Positions 35,031-44,007 of a stretch of DNA of 64,000 nt are shown piece after piece. How positions within the stretch are numbered: the first letter of the stretch is position 1; each line of letters begins with the position of its first letter. A model generated the notes under the pieces. It had not been told where the DNA came from, made no database searches, and saw only the letters and a list, made by a program, of their open reading frames with translations. Source of the stretch: Ferruginibacter sp. (GTDB lineage Bacteria; Bacteroidota; Bacteroidia; Chitinophagales; Chitinophagaceae); NCBI GenBank assembly GCA_016786725.1, contig JAEUVU010000013.1:310001-374000 (forward strand), written 5' to 3'. The position numbers and the translations under genes were made by a program.

Positions 35031-37304
35031 ATGAAGCGTAGCATAATCCTTTTTGCGATTTGCATTTTCTCAATCAATTCTTATGCACAGGATGCAAAAA
35101 TGAAAACCTTTATTGATGCACTGATGCAGAAAATGACACTGGAAGAAAAACTGGGGCAATTGAATTTACCAGGCTCCGGCGATATTGTAACCGGCCAGGC
35201 TGGCAACTCAGACATTGCCAAAAAAATCGAACAGGGAAAAGTTGGCGGATTGTTCAACATCAAATCTGTTGCAAAAATTAAAGAGGTGCAAAAGCTGGCA
35301 GTAGAAAAAAGCCGCTTAAAAATCCCACTCATTTTTGGTATGGATGTGATACATGGTTATGAAACGGTTTTTCCAATTCCGCTGGGTTTAAGTTGTAGTT
35401 GGGATATGGACCTGATAAAACGCAGTGCAAGAATTGCAGCTGTAGAAGCAAGTGCCGATGGTATAAACTGGACGTTTTCGCCCATGGTTGATATTGCCCG
35501 TGACCCACGCTGGGGAAGGATTGCAGAAGGAAGCGGTGAAGATCCTTACCTGGGATCGCAAATTGCCAAAGCAATGGTTACTGGGTACCAGGGTACCAGT
35601 TATGCAGGCAATACCAGTATCATGTCTTGCGTAAAGCATTACGCCATGTATGGTGCGACTGAGGCTGGCCGTGATTACAACACAACCGATATGAGTCATC
35701 AACGGATGTTCAATGAATACATGCCGCCATACAAAGCTGCGGTTGAAGCAGGAGTTGGATCTGTAATGGCTTCTTTTAATGAAGTGGATGGTGTACCTGC
35801 AACAGCTAACAAATGGCTGATGACCGAAGTGCTGCGTAAACAATGGGGCTTTAAAGGTTTTGTTGTAACAGATTATACCGGCATCAATGAAATGGTAGAT
35901 CATGGTATTGGCGATCTGCAAACTGCCTCTGCAAGGGCATTGATGGCCGGCATTGATATGGATATGGTGGGAGAAGGATTGTTGACTACAACACAAAAAT
36001 CATTAAAAGAAAAAAAAGTAACACTTGCACAGATTGATGCTGCTTGTCGGAGGATACTGGAAGCAAAATATAAACTGGGCCTGTTTGATAACCCTTATAA
36101 GTATTGTGATGAAAACCGTGCAAAAACAGAAATATTCACCGCATCAAACCGTGCCGAGGCAAGATCAACTGCTGCACAAAGTTTTGTATTGCTGAAGAAT
36201 AACAACAACGTATTGCCTTTAAAGAAAAGCGGAACTGTTGCAGTTATCGGGCCACTGGCAGATAACAAAGAGAATATGCCCGGCACCTGGAGTGTTGCTG
36301 CAGATTTTTCAAAAGCAACTTCTTTATTGACTGGTTTAAAAGAAGTGGTGGGCAGCCAGGTAAAAATTATAACAGCAAGAGGATCTAATTTAGATGAGGA
36401 CAGCTTATTTGAAGACAGGGCTGGTATGTTTGGCAAATCATTGCATAGAGACAGTCGCCCGGCAGAAGTTATTTTACAGGAGGCATTGGATGTGGCAAAA
36501 GGTGCTGATGTGATCGTTGCTGCATTAGGTGAGTCTGCCGAAATGAGTGGTGAATCTTCAAGCCGCAGTAATATCTCTATACCAAAAGCGCAACAGGATC
36601 TGTTGAAAGCTTTAGTAGCAACAGGCAAACCGGTTGTACTGGTTTTATTTACCGGCAGACCGCTTGCGTTAAAATGGGAAAACGATAATGTGCCTGCTAT
36701 ATTAAATGTATGGTTTGGCGGCAGCGAAGCTGGCTATGCCATTGCAGATGTGTTGTTTGGTGATGTGAACCCAAGCGGCAAACTTTCAACAACGTTTCCG
36801 CAGAACGTAGGCCAGGTACCAATTTACTATGCACATAAAAGAACAGGCCGACCCTTAGGAGAGGGCAAATGGTTTGAGAAGTTCCGTTCTAATTATTTAG
36901 ATGTATCAAACGACCCTGTTTATCCTTTCGGATATGGATTAAGCTATACCAGTTTTACCTACAGCGAAATACAATTGAGCAGTGCTTCTGCAAAAGGCAA
37001 TCAAACGATTAAGGCAACTGTGAAGGTTACTAACAGCGGTTCAGTTACAGGTAAAGAAGTTGTTCAACTTTATATCCGTGATGTGGTGGGTAGTGTAACC
37101 AGGCCGGTGAAAGAATTAAAAGGTTTTCAGAAGATAGAATTAAAAGCAGGTGAATCAAGAGATATAAGTTTCAACATCAGTCCTGAAGATCTGAAGTTTT
37201 ACAATTACGATCTTAAGTATGATTGGGAGCCGGGAGAATTTACCATCATGATCGGCACCAATTCAAGAGATGTAAAAAAAGCAACCGTAAACTGGGCTAA
37301 ATAA
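35031..37304 (+). CDS. bglX: GH3 beta-glucosidase (BglX-like), first of two
   Basis: A 757-residue periplasmic retaining beta-glucosidase (signal MKRSIILFAICIFSINSYA). The TIM barrel contains IPLIFGMDVIHGYETVFPIPL, WTFSPMVDIARDPRWGRIAEG, VKHYAMYG and the nucleophile Asp281 in FVVTDYTGIN. The second (alpha/beta) domain carries FVLLKNNNNVLPL and ALGESAEMSGESSSR with the expected acid/base region, and a C-terminal FN3-like domain follows (GKEVVQLYIRDVVGSVTRPV). It would finish the breakdown of sophoro- or other gluco-oligosaccharides to glucose. A tandem relative follows 14 bases later. The symbol reflects resemblance only. Confidence 0.92.
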   Translation: MKRSIILFAICIFSINSYAQDAKMKTFIDALMQKMTLEEKLGQLNLPGSGDIVTGQAGNSDIAKKIEQGKVGGLFNIKSVAKIKEVQKLAVEKSRLKIPLIFGMDVIHGYETVFPIPLGLSCSWDMDLIKRSARIAAVEASADGINWTFSPMVDIARDPRWGRIAEGSGEDPYLGSQIAKAMVTGYQGTSYAGNTSIMSCVKHYAMYGATEAGRDYNTTDMSHQRMFNEYMPPYKAAVEAGVGSVMASFNEVDGVPATANKWLMTEVLRKQWGFKGFVVTDYTGINEMVDHGIGDLQTASARALMAGIDMDMVGEGLLTTTQKSLKEKKVTLAQIDAACRRILEAKYKLGLFDNPYKYCDENRAKTEIFTASNRAEARSTAAQSFVLLKNNNNVLPLKKSGTVAVIGPLADNKENMPGTWSVAADFSKATSLLTGLKEVVGSQVKIITARGSNLDEDSLFEDRAGMFGKSLHRDSRPAEVILQEALDVAKGADVIVAALGESAEMSGESSSRSNISIPKAQQDLLKALVATGKPVVLVLFTGRPLALKWENDNVPAILNVWFGGSEAGYAIADVLFGDVNPSGKLSTTFPQNVGQVPIYYAHKRTGRPLGEGKWFEKFRSNYLDVSNDPVYPFGYGLSYTSFTYSEIQLSSASAKGNQTIKATVKVTNSGSVTGKEVVQLYIRDVVGSVTRPVKELKGFQKIELKAGESRDISFNISPEDLKFYNYDLKYDWEPGEFTIMIGTNSRDVKKATVNWAK

Positions 37305-37318
37305 AATCAATAAAATAC

Positions 37319-39544
37319 ATGCTAAAGTATTGTCTAATTGTATTTGCATTGCTGGCAAATAATTTTTGCCAGGCACAAAAAACCATTGATCAAAAAGTTG
37401 ATTCAGTTTTAAAACTGATGACGCTGGATGAAAAGATTGGCCAGTTAAATCAATACAACGACGACTTGAATGCAACCGGACCAGTTACTTTAGACAGCAC
37501 CAAAAAGCAGCAGTTATTAAAAGGCCAGCTTGGCTCTTTATTAAATTGTGTTGGGACTTTAAGAACAAGAGCCTGGCAAAATATCGCCATGCAGTCACGC
37601 CTAAAAATTCCTTTGCTGTTTGGCCAGGATGTTATTCATGGATACAAAACAACTTTCCCAATTCCATTGGCTGAAGCCTGCAGCTGGGATATGGATGCCA
37701 TTCAGCTTGCAGCAAGAACTGCTGCTACCGAAGCAAGCGCTTCCGGCATCCACTGGACATTTGCGCCCATGGTTGATATTGCCCGTGATCCACGCTGGGG
37801 AAGGGTTATGGAAGGAGCCGGTGAAGATCCACACCTCGGATCTAAAATTGCTTATGCAAGGGTAAAAGGTTTCCAGGGAAATAAATTAGGCGATGTAAAT
37901 TCGGTAATGGCATGCGCCAAACATTTTGCTGCTTATGGTGCGGCCATTGGTGGCCGTGATTACAACTCTGTTGATATGAGTGACCGGCTTTTGTGGGAAG
38001 TTTATCTGCCGCCATTTAAAGCTGCGGTTGATGCAGGCGCTGCAACTTTTATGAATTCCTTCAATGACCTGAATGGCGTACCTGCAACAGGCAATGCTTA
38101 TCTGCAGCGTGATATACTGAAAGGCAAATGGAACTTTAAAGGTTTTGTGGTAAGTGATTGGGGTTCTATCGGCGAGATGATCAATCATGGAAATGTGAAG
38201 AATGAATATGAAGCCGCTTTATCGGCCATTACTGCCGGTAGCGATATGGATATGGAAAGCCGTTGCTACAAAAATAACCTGGCTCAATTGGTAAAGGATA
38301 AAAAAGTACCGTTGGCATTAATTGATGATGCAGTGAAAAGGATCCTGCGTAAAAAGTTTGAACTTGGTTTATTTGACGATCCTTATAAATTCTGCGATGC
38401 TTCAAGAGAGCAGGCTGCTTTAAATGATCCGGATCATACAAAAGCCGCAAGAGAAATGGCAGCAAAAAGTATCGTGCTGCTGAAGAACCAAAATAATCTT
38501 TTGCCTTTATCAAAAAATACCAAAACCATTGCCTTCATTGGGCCACTTGTAAAAGCAGTAAAGCAGAACAAAGGTTTTTGGGATGTGGAAGTGCCGGGTG
38601 TTGATTCAAATTTTATTGTATCGCAGTGGGAAGGTTTGCAAAATAAAGTAGAAGCAAATTCAACATTACTATATGCAAAAGGTTGTGAAATTGAAGGAGA
38701 AGATAAAAGTGGTTTTGCAGAAGCAATTGATGTTGCAAAGCGATCAGATGTGGTAATACTGAGCATTGGCGAAAGAAGAGATATGAGTGGTGAAGCCAAA
38801 AGCCGCAGCAACATTAATATTCCCGGAGTACAGGAAGAATTATTGAAAGAATTATTAGCGACCGGTAAGCCTGTTGTTGTTCTTATTAATACTGGCAGAC
38901 CGCTGGTGTTTAATTACACAGCCGATAATGCACCTGCTATTTTATATACCTGGTGGCTGGGTAGCGAAGCCGGAAATGCTATTGCTGACGTGCTTTTCGG
39001 AGATTATAATCCTTCTGCAAAATTACCTATCAGCTTTCCTTACAGTACAGGGCAAATACCAATTTACTACAGTCATTTTAATACAGGTCGCCCTGCAACC
39101 AACGACAGCAACCGAAACTATAATTCTTCCTACAACGACCTTTCTATTTATCCAAGATATGAATTTGGTTATGGATTAAGTTACACCAGCTTTGGCTACA
39201 GCAACCTGCAAATGAGTAAAAAGAAAATAAAAGCTGGTGAAACAATTAGTGTTTCATTAGCTGTTACCAACACAGGTAAGTACGATGGTGAAGAGATCGT
39301 TCAGTTATACATCAGGGATAAAGTGGGTTCTGTAGTTAGGCCGGTAAAAGAGTTAAAAGATTTTACAAAAATAAAACTAGCAGCAGGCCAATCGAAAACG
39401 ATTAGCTTTACCATCAATAAAGAGAAACTTTCTTTCTACAATAACAAACTTCAATGGGTTGCAGAGCCTGGTGATTTTGAGATCATGATCGGCACATCAT
39501 CAAAAAATATTTTGCTGAAGGATGAATTTGAACTGGTGAATTAA
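37319..39544 (+). CDS. GH3 beta-glucosidase, second of two
   Basis: A 741-residue secreted GH3 enzyme (signal MLKYCLIVFALLANNFCQA) and a paralogue of the gene just upstream. It shows IPLLFGQDVIHGYKTTFPIPL, WTFAPMVDIARDPRWGRVMEG, CAKHFAAYGAAIGGRDYN, nucleophile Asp280 in FVVSDWGSIGEM, SIGERRDMSGEAKSR and the FN3-like tail (EEIVQLYIRDKVGSVVRPV). The replacement of TDYTG by SDWGS next to the nucleophile suggests a different chain-length or linkage preference. It is the last gene of the plus-strand enzyme run and converges with the MFS gene, four bases apart, with no terminator in between. Confidence 0.92.
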   Translation: MLKYCLIVFALLANNFCQAQKTIDQKVDSVLKLMTLDEKIGQLNQYNDDLNATGPVTLDSTKKQQLLKGQLGSLLNCVGTLRTRAWQNIAMQSRLKIPLLFGQDVIHGYKTTFPIPLAEACSWDMDAIQLAARTAATEASASGIHWTFAPMVDIARDPRWGRVMEGAGEDPHLGSKIAYARVKGFQGNKLGDVNSVMACAKHFAAYGAAIGGRDYNSVDMSDRLLWEVYLPPFKAAVDAGAATFMNSFNDLNGVPATGNAYLQRDILKGKWNFKGFVVSDWGSIGEMINHGNVKNEYEAALSAITAGSDMDMESRCYKNNLAQLVKDKKVPLALIDDAVKRILRKKFELGLFDDPYKFCDASREQAALNDPDHTKAAREMAAKSIVLLKNQNNLLPLSKNTKTIAFIGPLVKAVKQNKGFWDVEVPGVDSNFIVSQWEGLQNKVEANSTLLYAKGCEIEGEDKSGFAEAIDVAKRSDVVILSIGERRDMSGEAKSRSNINIPGVQEELLKELLATGKPVVVLINTGRPLVFNYTADNAPAILYTWWLGSEAGNAIADVLFGDYNPSAKLPISFPYSTGQIPIYYSHFNTGRPATNDSNRNYNSSYNDLSIYPRYEFGYGLSYTSFGYSNLQMSKKKIKAGETISVSLAVTNTGKYDGEEIVQLYIRDKVGSVVRPVKELKDFTKIKLAAGQSKTISFTINKEKLSFYNNKLQWVAEPGDFEIMIGTSSKNILLKDEFELVN

Positions 39545-39548
39545 AATA

Positions 39549-40799
39549 TTACAGCTTCTGTATTTGCTGCCGTGCCTTAATTACCTGACTCACCCGGTAC
39601 ACCATAATAATGTTTACGATGATGATGACTACAATTACATAGCCCAGCGTATTGTAATGTTCCAAAGGGCTTGTTTTTGTTTTTTGTACTACGATCATTC
39701 CGCCAATGGCTGCGGCAATACCACCAGCTATCTGTTGCAAAGAAGAATTGATGCTCATAAATGCGCCACGGTCCTGCATTTGCGGCAGCGCCACGGTAAG
39801 CGCCTGTGCAGGCACCATCCTGCTCATGATGCCAATCATCATTAAAATGTTCATCAACACAACAAACCAGAAAGGTATGTGGCTGAGATTGGTATATACT
39901 ACCACAACAACCATCATCCAGATAGCGGCAATGGTAAAGATGGTAAACTTATCAAACCTGTCGCTTAGTTTACCAACTAAGGGCATGATGATGAGAGAGG
40001 AAACTCCGCCTACCATAAAAAGAAGCGAAAGCTGCTCGTTGGAAACGCCGAGGTTGTTTACAGCAAAAGAAGCACCCCAGGGCATCATCATAAACCCGCC
40101 GAGCGACATAAGCGCTGTTGATAAAAAGCCGATCCTGTATTCACGCAGCCTGAGCGTATGCCATAAGTGAGTGATGGCATTTTTATCATTCTTTATTTCG
40201 AGATGCTGTGTAATGGGTTGCAATTTTAAAATGATAATTATCCAAACTATAAATGCCAGTGCCACGATCATTAAAAAAGGCGACTGCCAGCCCCAGTGAT
40301 TTGCAATATAAATGCTGATGGGAATTCCTAAAACCTGGCTGGCGCCAAAAGCCATCTGCATATAAGCGGTGGCACGGCCACGTTGCTCTGGCGAAAAAAT
40401 ATCTGCCATTATAGCCATGGAGATAGAGCCGATCACACCGCCAAACAAACCGGTGATGATCCGGGCGGCTATTAATAAGTGATAGTTGTTGGCAAGTCCG
40501 CAAAATAAAGTGCCGCCTATAAAACCAATATAAAAGAACAGCAGTAATTTTTTACGATCAAATTTGTCTGCAAAACCAGCCGTTAGCAAACCTGAAATGC
40601 CGGCGCTGAATGCATAAGCCGAAACTGCAAAGCCAAATTGCGAAGTGGTAAGCTCCATCGATTTCATCAGCATATCGCCCAGTGGGTTCATCACCATAAA
40701 ATCAAGCATTACCGTAAATAAAGTAAGGGCCAGTAAAATAATGATGATGACCTGGTAGGAAGTGAATTTTGATTTTTCCGGTTTAACAATCTTATCCAT
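39549..40799 (-). CDS. Major facilitator superfamily transporter
   Basis: A 416-residue inner-membrane transporter with twelve predicted helices. The family marks are present: GFADKFDRKKLLLF in the loop between helices 2 and 3 and VGKLSDRFDKFTIF at the matching loop of the second half, with RGRATAYMQMAFGASQVLG in between. It resembles the drug/sugar efflux (AraJ/Bcr-like) branch. It converges with the polysaccharide locus and is divergent from the esterase gene, so it may export or import a product of the locus, but no substrate can be read from sequence. Confidence 0.85.
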   Translation of the reverse strand: MDKIVKPEKSKFTSYQVIIIILLALTLFTVMLDFMVMNPLGDMLMKSMELTTSQFGFAVSAYAFSAGISGLLTAGFADKFDRKKLLLFFYIGFIGGTLFCGLANNYHLLIAARIITGLFGGVIGSISMAIMADIFSPEQRGRATAYMQMAFGASQVLGIPISIYIANHWGWQSPFLMIVALAFIVWIIIILKLQPITQHLEIKNDKNAITHLWHTLRLREYRIGFLSTALMSLGGFMMMPWGASFAVNNLGVSNEQLSLLFMVGGVSSLIIMPLVGKLSDRFDKFTIFTIAAIWMMVVVVVYTNLSHIPFWFVVLMNILMMIGIMSRMVPAQALTVALPQMQDRGAFMSINSSLQQIAGGIAAAIGGMIVVQKTKTSPLEHYNTLGYVIVVIIIVNIIMVYRVSQVIKARQQIQKL

Positions 40800-40815
40800 A
40801 GTTTCTATTTCTTTT

Positions 40816-40823
40816 CAAATGTA
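40816..40823 (-). promoter_or_regulatory. -7 promoter element for the MFS gene
   Basis: Minus-strand TACATTTG then A is a perfect TAnnTTTG match, 16 bases before the start codon at 40799. No convincing -33 element was found. A small AAAGCC/GGCTTT hairpin (40856-40875) lies further upstream. Confidence 0.45.
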
Positions 40824-40912
40824 CCTGATTATCTGTTTGGTGTTTTAAAAAACCAAAAGCCTGCCATTCGGCTTTATTATTTATCATCCTTAAATCAACT
40901 TATATTTAGCAG

Positions 40913-42874
40913 ATGAAACTGAAGATTATTTTGCTACTTGGCGGCTGTATGTACTTTTTGCCGATGAACGCTCAGCTAAGCATGCCTGCTTTCTTTACAG
41001 ACAATATGGTGCTGCAGAGAAATGTATTAATCCCTGTATGGGGCAAAGCATCAGCCAATGAAAAGCTGGAACTTAAATTTCATAACCAGGTAAAAGTTTT
41101 TAAGGCAGATAAAAACGGAAACTGGATGACCAGGCTGGATGGAGAAGCTGCAGGCGGCCCTTATGAATTATCAATTAAAGGAAAGAATAGTTTACTGCTG
41201 AAAAATATTTTAGTGGGTGAAGTGTGGCTTTGCGGGGGGCAAAGCAATATGGAGTGGAGTGTGGGCCAGAGTGATAATGCAGCAACAGAAATAAAGAATG
41301 CACAGAACCCTTTTATCAGGCATATCAAAATACAGCACCAGGTAAGCTCATTACCGGCTGCTGATGTTAAAACCGATGGATGGAAAGTTTGCAGCACTGC
41401 AACTGTTGCGGATTTTACCGCTGTGGGATATTTTTTTGCAAAGCGTATTTACGACAGCATCGGTGTGCCTGTTGGATTAATAAACGATTGCTGGGGCGGC
41501 ACAAATATCGAAACCTGGATAAGCCGGGAGGCTTTTGAAAGCAGTGATGAATTTAAGGCAATGATCGCAGGCATGCCAAAAGTTAACCTGGATTCCATCA
41601 CACAACTGATGAAAAAAATCAACAGGCAGCGGATAGAATTATTACAGGGAGCAAAAATAAATGAGGGCGCCGCAAATACATTTAAAGATCCTTCTTTTGA
41701 CGATTCACAATGGCCGCAATTAAATGCTCCGCAGCAATGGGAAAACCAGGCAATTGGCGACCTGGATGGCGTGGTATGGTTGCGTAAAACCATTATGCTG
41801 TCAGAAAGCGATAGTAAAAAGAACGCTGTGCTTGAACTGGCAAAAATTGATGACGATGATATTACGTATGTTAACGGTATTAAGGTGGGAAACACTAACC
41901 AATGGGATGCAAAAAGAAAATACAATATTCCCGCAGGAGTTTTAAAAGCCGGCCAAAATGTAATTGCCATACGTGTGGTGGATAATACCGGCGGCGGTGG
42001 TATATGGGGCGATGCAGCAGACCTGCAACTAAAACTCGGCGATGCCTCCATTGCTTTAACCGGCAACTGGAAATGGCAGGTAGAGCAGATCCAGGACCGG
42101 CTGAGTGAGAATTCGCTGCCATCGCTTTGTTATAATGCCATGATACATCCTTTGATACCTTTTGCATTTAAAGGTGTGCTTTGGTACCAGGGCGAATCTA
42201 ATGCCGACCGGGCCTGGCAATACAGAACAGCTTTTCCGCTGCTGATACAGGACTGGAGAAAACAATTCAACAATGAAAATGCTCCCTTTTACTTTGTACA
42301 ACTGGCTTCTTTTGTTACCGATGGAAACAGCAATAACGGTTGCGCATGGGCAGAGCTTAGAGAAGCACAGGCAAATACATTGCAATTGCCCAACACGGCC
42401 ATGTGCGTAACCACCGACCTGGTAAAAGATCCGAAAGATATTCACCCCACCAATAAGCAGGATGTGGGTAAAAGGCTGGCGGCATTTGCTTTGAATAGCC
42501 TGTATAGTAAAAAAATGGTTTGCGCCGGTCCTGGTTACAATTCTATGCAAATAAACGGCGGAGAAGTAATTCTATCATTTAATAATACCGGTACAGGTTT
42601 ATTTACACCCGATAAATACGGCTGCATAAAGGGTTTTGAAATTGCCGGAGCCGACAGTGTATTTCATTTTGCAAGGGCTTTTATTAAAGGCAACCAAGTT
42701 GTTGTTGGTTCAGAAAACGTGAATAACCCGGTTGCTGTACGCTTTGGCTGGATGGGCGATGCTGTTGAATGCAACCTGTTCAACAAAGAAGGTTTTCCCG
42801 CGGTTCCGTTCAGAACCGATACATGGAAAACCATTACAAAAGGAAATGTTTATAAGATTGCGAAGTTTAAATAA
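40913..42874 (+). CDS. Sialate O-acetylesterase-family glycan esterase with inserted beta-sandwich
   Basis: A 653-residue exported esterase (signal MKLKIILLLGGCMYFLPMNA). It has the nucleophile Ser111 in CGGQSNMEWS, the oxyanion block VLWYQGESNADR, and the Asp-x-x-His pair in KDIHPTNKQDVGKRLA. An N-terminal beta domain (DNMVLQRNVLIPVWGKAS) is usual. Between the first and second catalytic blocks is a GH2-like carbohydrate-binding beta-sandwich (about 245-380: FDDSQWPQLNAPQQW, VVWLRKTIML, DDDDITYVNGIKVG). Such enzymes take acetyl groups off sugars of plant or host glycans, not only sialic acids. It stands alone downstream of the locus with its own promoter region. Confidence 0.88.
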   Translation: MKLKIILLLGGCMYFLPMNAQLSMPAFFTDNMVLQRNVLIPVWGKASANEKLELKFHNQVKVFKADKNGNWMTRLDGEAAGGPYELSIKGKNSLLLKNILVGEVWLCGGQSNMEWSVGQSDNAATEIKNAQNPFIRHIKIQHQVSSLPAADVKTDGWKVCSTATVADFTAVGYFFAKRIYDSIGVPVGLINDCWGGTNIETWISREAFESSDEFKAMIAGMPKVNLDSITQLMKKINRQRIELLQGAKINEGAANTFKDPSFDDSQWPQLNAPQQWENQAIGDLDGVVWLRKTIMLSESDSKKNAVLELAKIDDDDITYVNGIKVGNTNQWDAKRKYNIPAGVLKAGQNVIAIRVVDNTGGGGIWGDAADLQLKLGDASIALTGNWKWQVEQIQDRLSENSLPSLCYNAMIHPLIPFAFKGVLWYQGESNADRAWQYRTAFPLLIQDWRKQFNNENAPFYFVQLASFVTDGNSNNGCAWAELREAQANTLQLPNTAMCVTTDLVKDPKDIHPTNKQDVGKRLAAFALNSLYSKKMVCAGPGYNSMQINGGEVILSFNNTGTGLFTPDKYGCIKGFEIAGADSVFHFARAFIKGNQVVVGSENVNNPVAVRFGWMGDAVECNLFNKEGFPAVPFRTDTWKTITKGNVYKIAKFK

Positions 42875-42987
42875 GTAACACAAAAGCTTTGTCAGGCATT
42901 ACAGTACATTTTAGTTGGGCATGCATAACCTTAACTTAACATAGCAACCCCAAAAACTAAGTTTAACTTTAATACAAATCTTAACAC

Positions 42988-43158
42988 ATGAACTGGACCG
43001 TATTGATCATATTTGGTATTGCTGCTATTGCATTGGTCATCTTTTTGGTGGTGCGTAACAAAAAAGACGAAAAGGATTTTGAAGAGCAGATAAATAAAGA
43101 TTACCACAAAGCAAAGGATGAAGAAGGAGATATAAAAATTGAGGAAGAGACTAAATAA
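42988..43158 (+). CDS. Small single-span membrane protein
   Basis: A 56-residue reading frame beginning MNWTVLIIFGIAAIALVIFL with one membrane helix (about 4-22) and a charged C-terminal tail (KKDEKDFEEQINKDYHKAKD) facing the cytoplasm by the positive-inside rule. ATG to TAA is intact and it stands alone between the esterase and a minus-strand gene. Small proteins of this sort are widespread in Bacteroidota; no function is known. Coding is judged from the clean helix-plus-tail pattern. Confidence 0.6.
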   Translation: MNWTVLIIFGIAAIALVIFLVVRNKKDEKDFEEQINKDYHKAKDEEGDIKIEEETK

Positions 43159-43205
43159 ACCACAGATACCCGCAGGGCTTACATTGATTACCGGGCGCTA
43201 ACATT

Positions 43206-43715
43206 TTACGAAAATATGATGTCGCTGTCTTTTAAAATAGATGAAACCTGCGAAGGGTTATGTGGCTGAAATGCATACCAGCAAAGCACCAGCAGCAGGC
43301 TGGCAAACTTGCTGTCTAAAAAAGATTTTGTTTTATTGATACCCTGGCTGATGGCATTGAAACTGCAGGTAAGCAAATTTTGCTGCATAGCTTCATCATA
43401 CAGTTTCAGTTCGCCGGAATTATGCTCATCAAAAACGTAGTTATATTTTTTACCGTCAAGCTCCACTACTCCTTTTCCAGATCCGGCTTTCAGTTCCTCA
43501 ACTGTGCCTATCTTAATACCATATTCATTCCTGATCAGTTTCTTTGGATGCAGAATGCCCTTCTTTTCAAAAGAAAACATTCTTCTGCCGATGTCGCTTA
43601 CAATCCGGGCAAACCTGGTTTGTTTACTGAAGGAAATGCCGGCAAGAACTTTTTCATCATCCCTCAATTCAAAACTCTCCTGCGATGAATTGCTGTTTGT
43701 GTTAACCCATTGCAT
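43206..43715 (-). CDS. Hypothetical protein (LURP/Tubby-like beta-rich appearance)
   Basis: A 169-residue protein without signal peptide that I do not recognise with certainty. The pattern of short strands with a modifier phrase (FSFEKKGILHPKKLIRNEYGI, KGVVELDGKKYNYVFDEH, GELKLYDEAMQQNLL) resembles beta-barrel scramblase/Tubby-like proteins, but the match is weak. A partly hydrophobic stretch (FASLLLVLCWYAF) near the C-terminus may be a membrane anchor. An 11-bp-spaced repeat array like those of the phosphate genes lies about 92 bases upstream, in the opposite orientation. Confidence 0.55.
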   Translation of the reverse strand: MQWVNTNSNSSQESFELRDDEKVLAGISFSKQTRFARIVSDIGRRMFSFEKKGILHPKKLIRNEYGIKIGTVEELKAGSGKGVVELDGKKYNYVFDEHNSGELKLYDEAMQQNLLTCSFNAISQGINKTKSFLDSKFASLLLVLCWYAFQPHNPSQVSSILKDSDIIFS

Positions 43716-43806
43716 AACTGTAGCTTTTGATTTTAAGATAGTGTGAATATAATTTCATTTTCTCTTCTTATACCCATGTGCCAAAAAATGTGCCTTAAAT
43801 GTGAAT

Positions 43807-43835
43807 AGTAACAATTTGGTAACAATAAATTAATG
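43807..43835 (+). promoter_or_regulatory. Pho-box-like array (three units)
   Basis: Units AGTAACA (43807), GGTAACA (43818) and ATTAATG (43829) are exactly 11 bp apart with A/T-rich 4-bp spacers. GGTAACA is identical to the unit upstream of the TonB-dependent receptor read on its coding strand. It precedes the gene at 43206-43715 by 92 bases, but in opposite orientation to the others relative to that gene. Confidence 0.4.
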
Positions 43836-43836
43836 C

Positions 43837-43869
43837 AAAAAAAGCCACCCAGATAAGAATACCGGGTGG
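43837..43869 (-). terminator. Terminator on the minus strand
   Basis: Read on the minus strand, CCACCC and GGGTGG arms (43864-43869 and 43845-43850) are followed by C and seven Ts. It would end transcription of the MORN-repeat lipoprotein gene, whose stop codon is 140 bases upstream, leaving a long 3' untranslated region. No further gene is seen in between. Confidence 0.6.
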
Positions 43870-44007
43870 GTGCATGAGTCCTGCGACTACGCTCAGGATT
43901 GCTAATTGCTAAGGAAATTTATATAATGTTCAAACCATTATTCCGGCTACAAAGTACACCTCCTATGTTACGGTAAGTTGAATGAAAGATTATGTAAATG
44001 TTATGTA

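Noticed and set aside
40856..40875. AAAGCC/GGCTTT hairpin in the MFS/esterase divergent region, considered as a terminator
   Set aside because: It lies between divergent genes, has no proper T run and no transcript to terminate.
42925..42960. TAACCTTAACTTAACA upstream of the small membrane protein, considered as a further Pho-box-like array
   Set aside because: Only two units fit the 11-bp period and the first is poor, so it cannot be told from chance in AT-rich DNA.
43871..43905. TCCTG...CAGGA palindrome near 43880, considered as a terminator or REP element
   Set aside because: Only five paired bases, no T run, and no second copy was noticed in the window.
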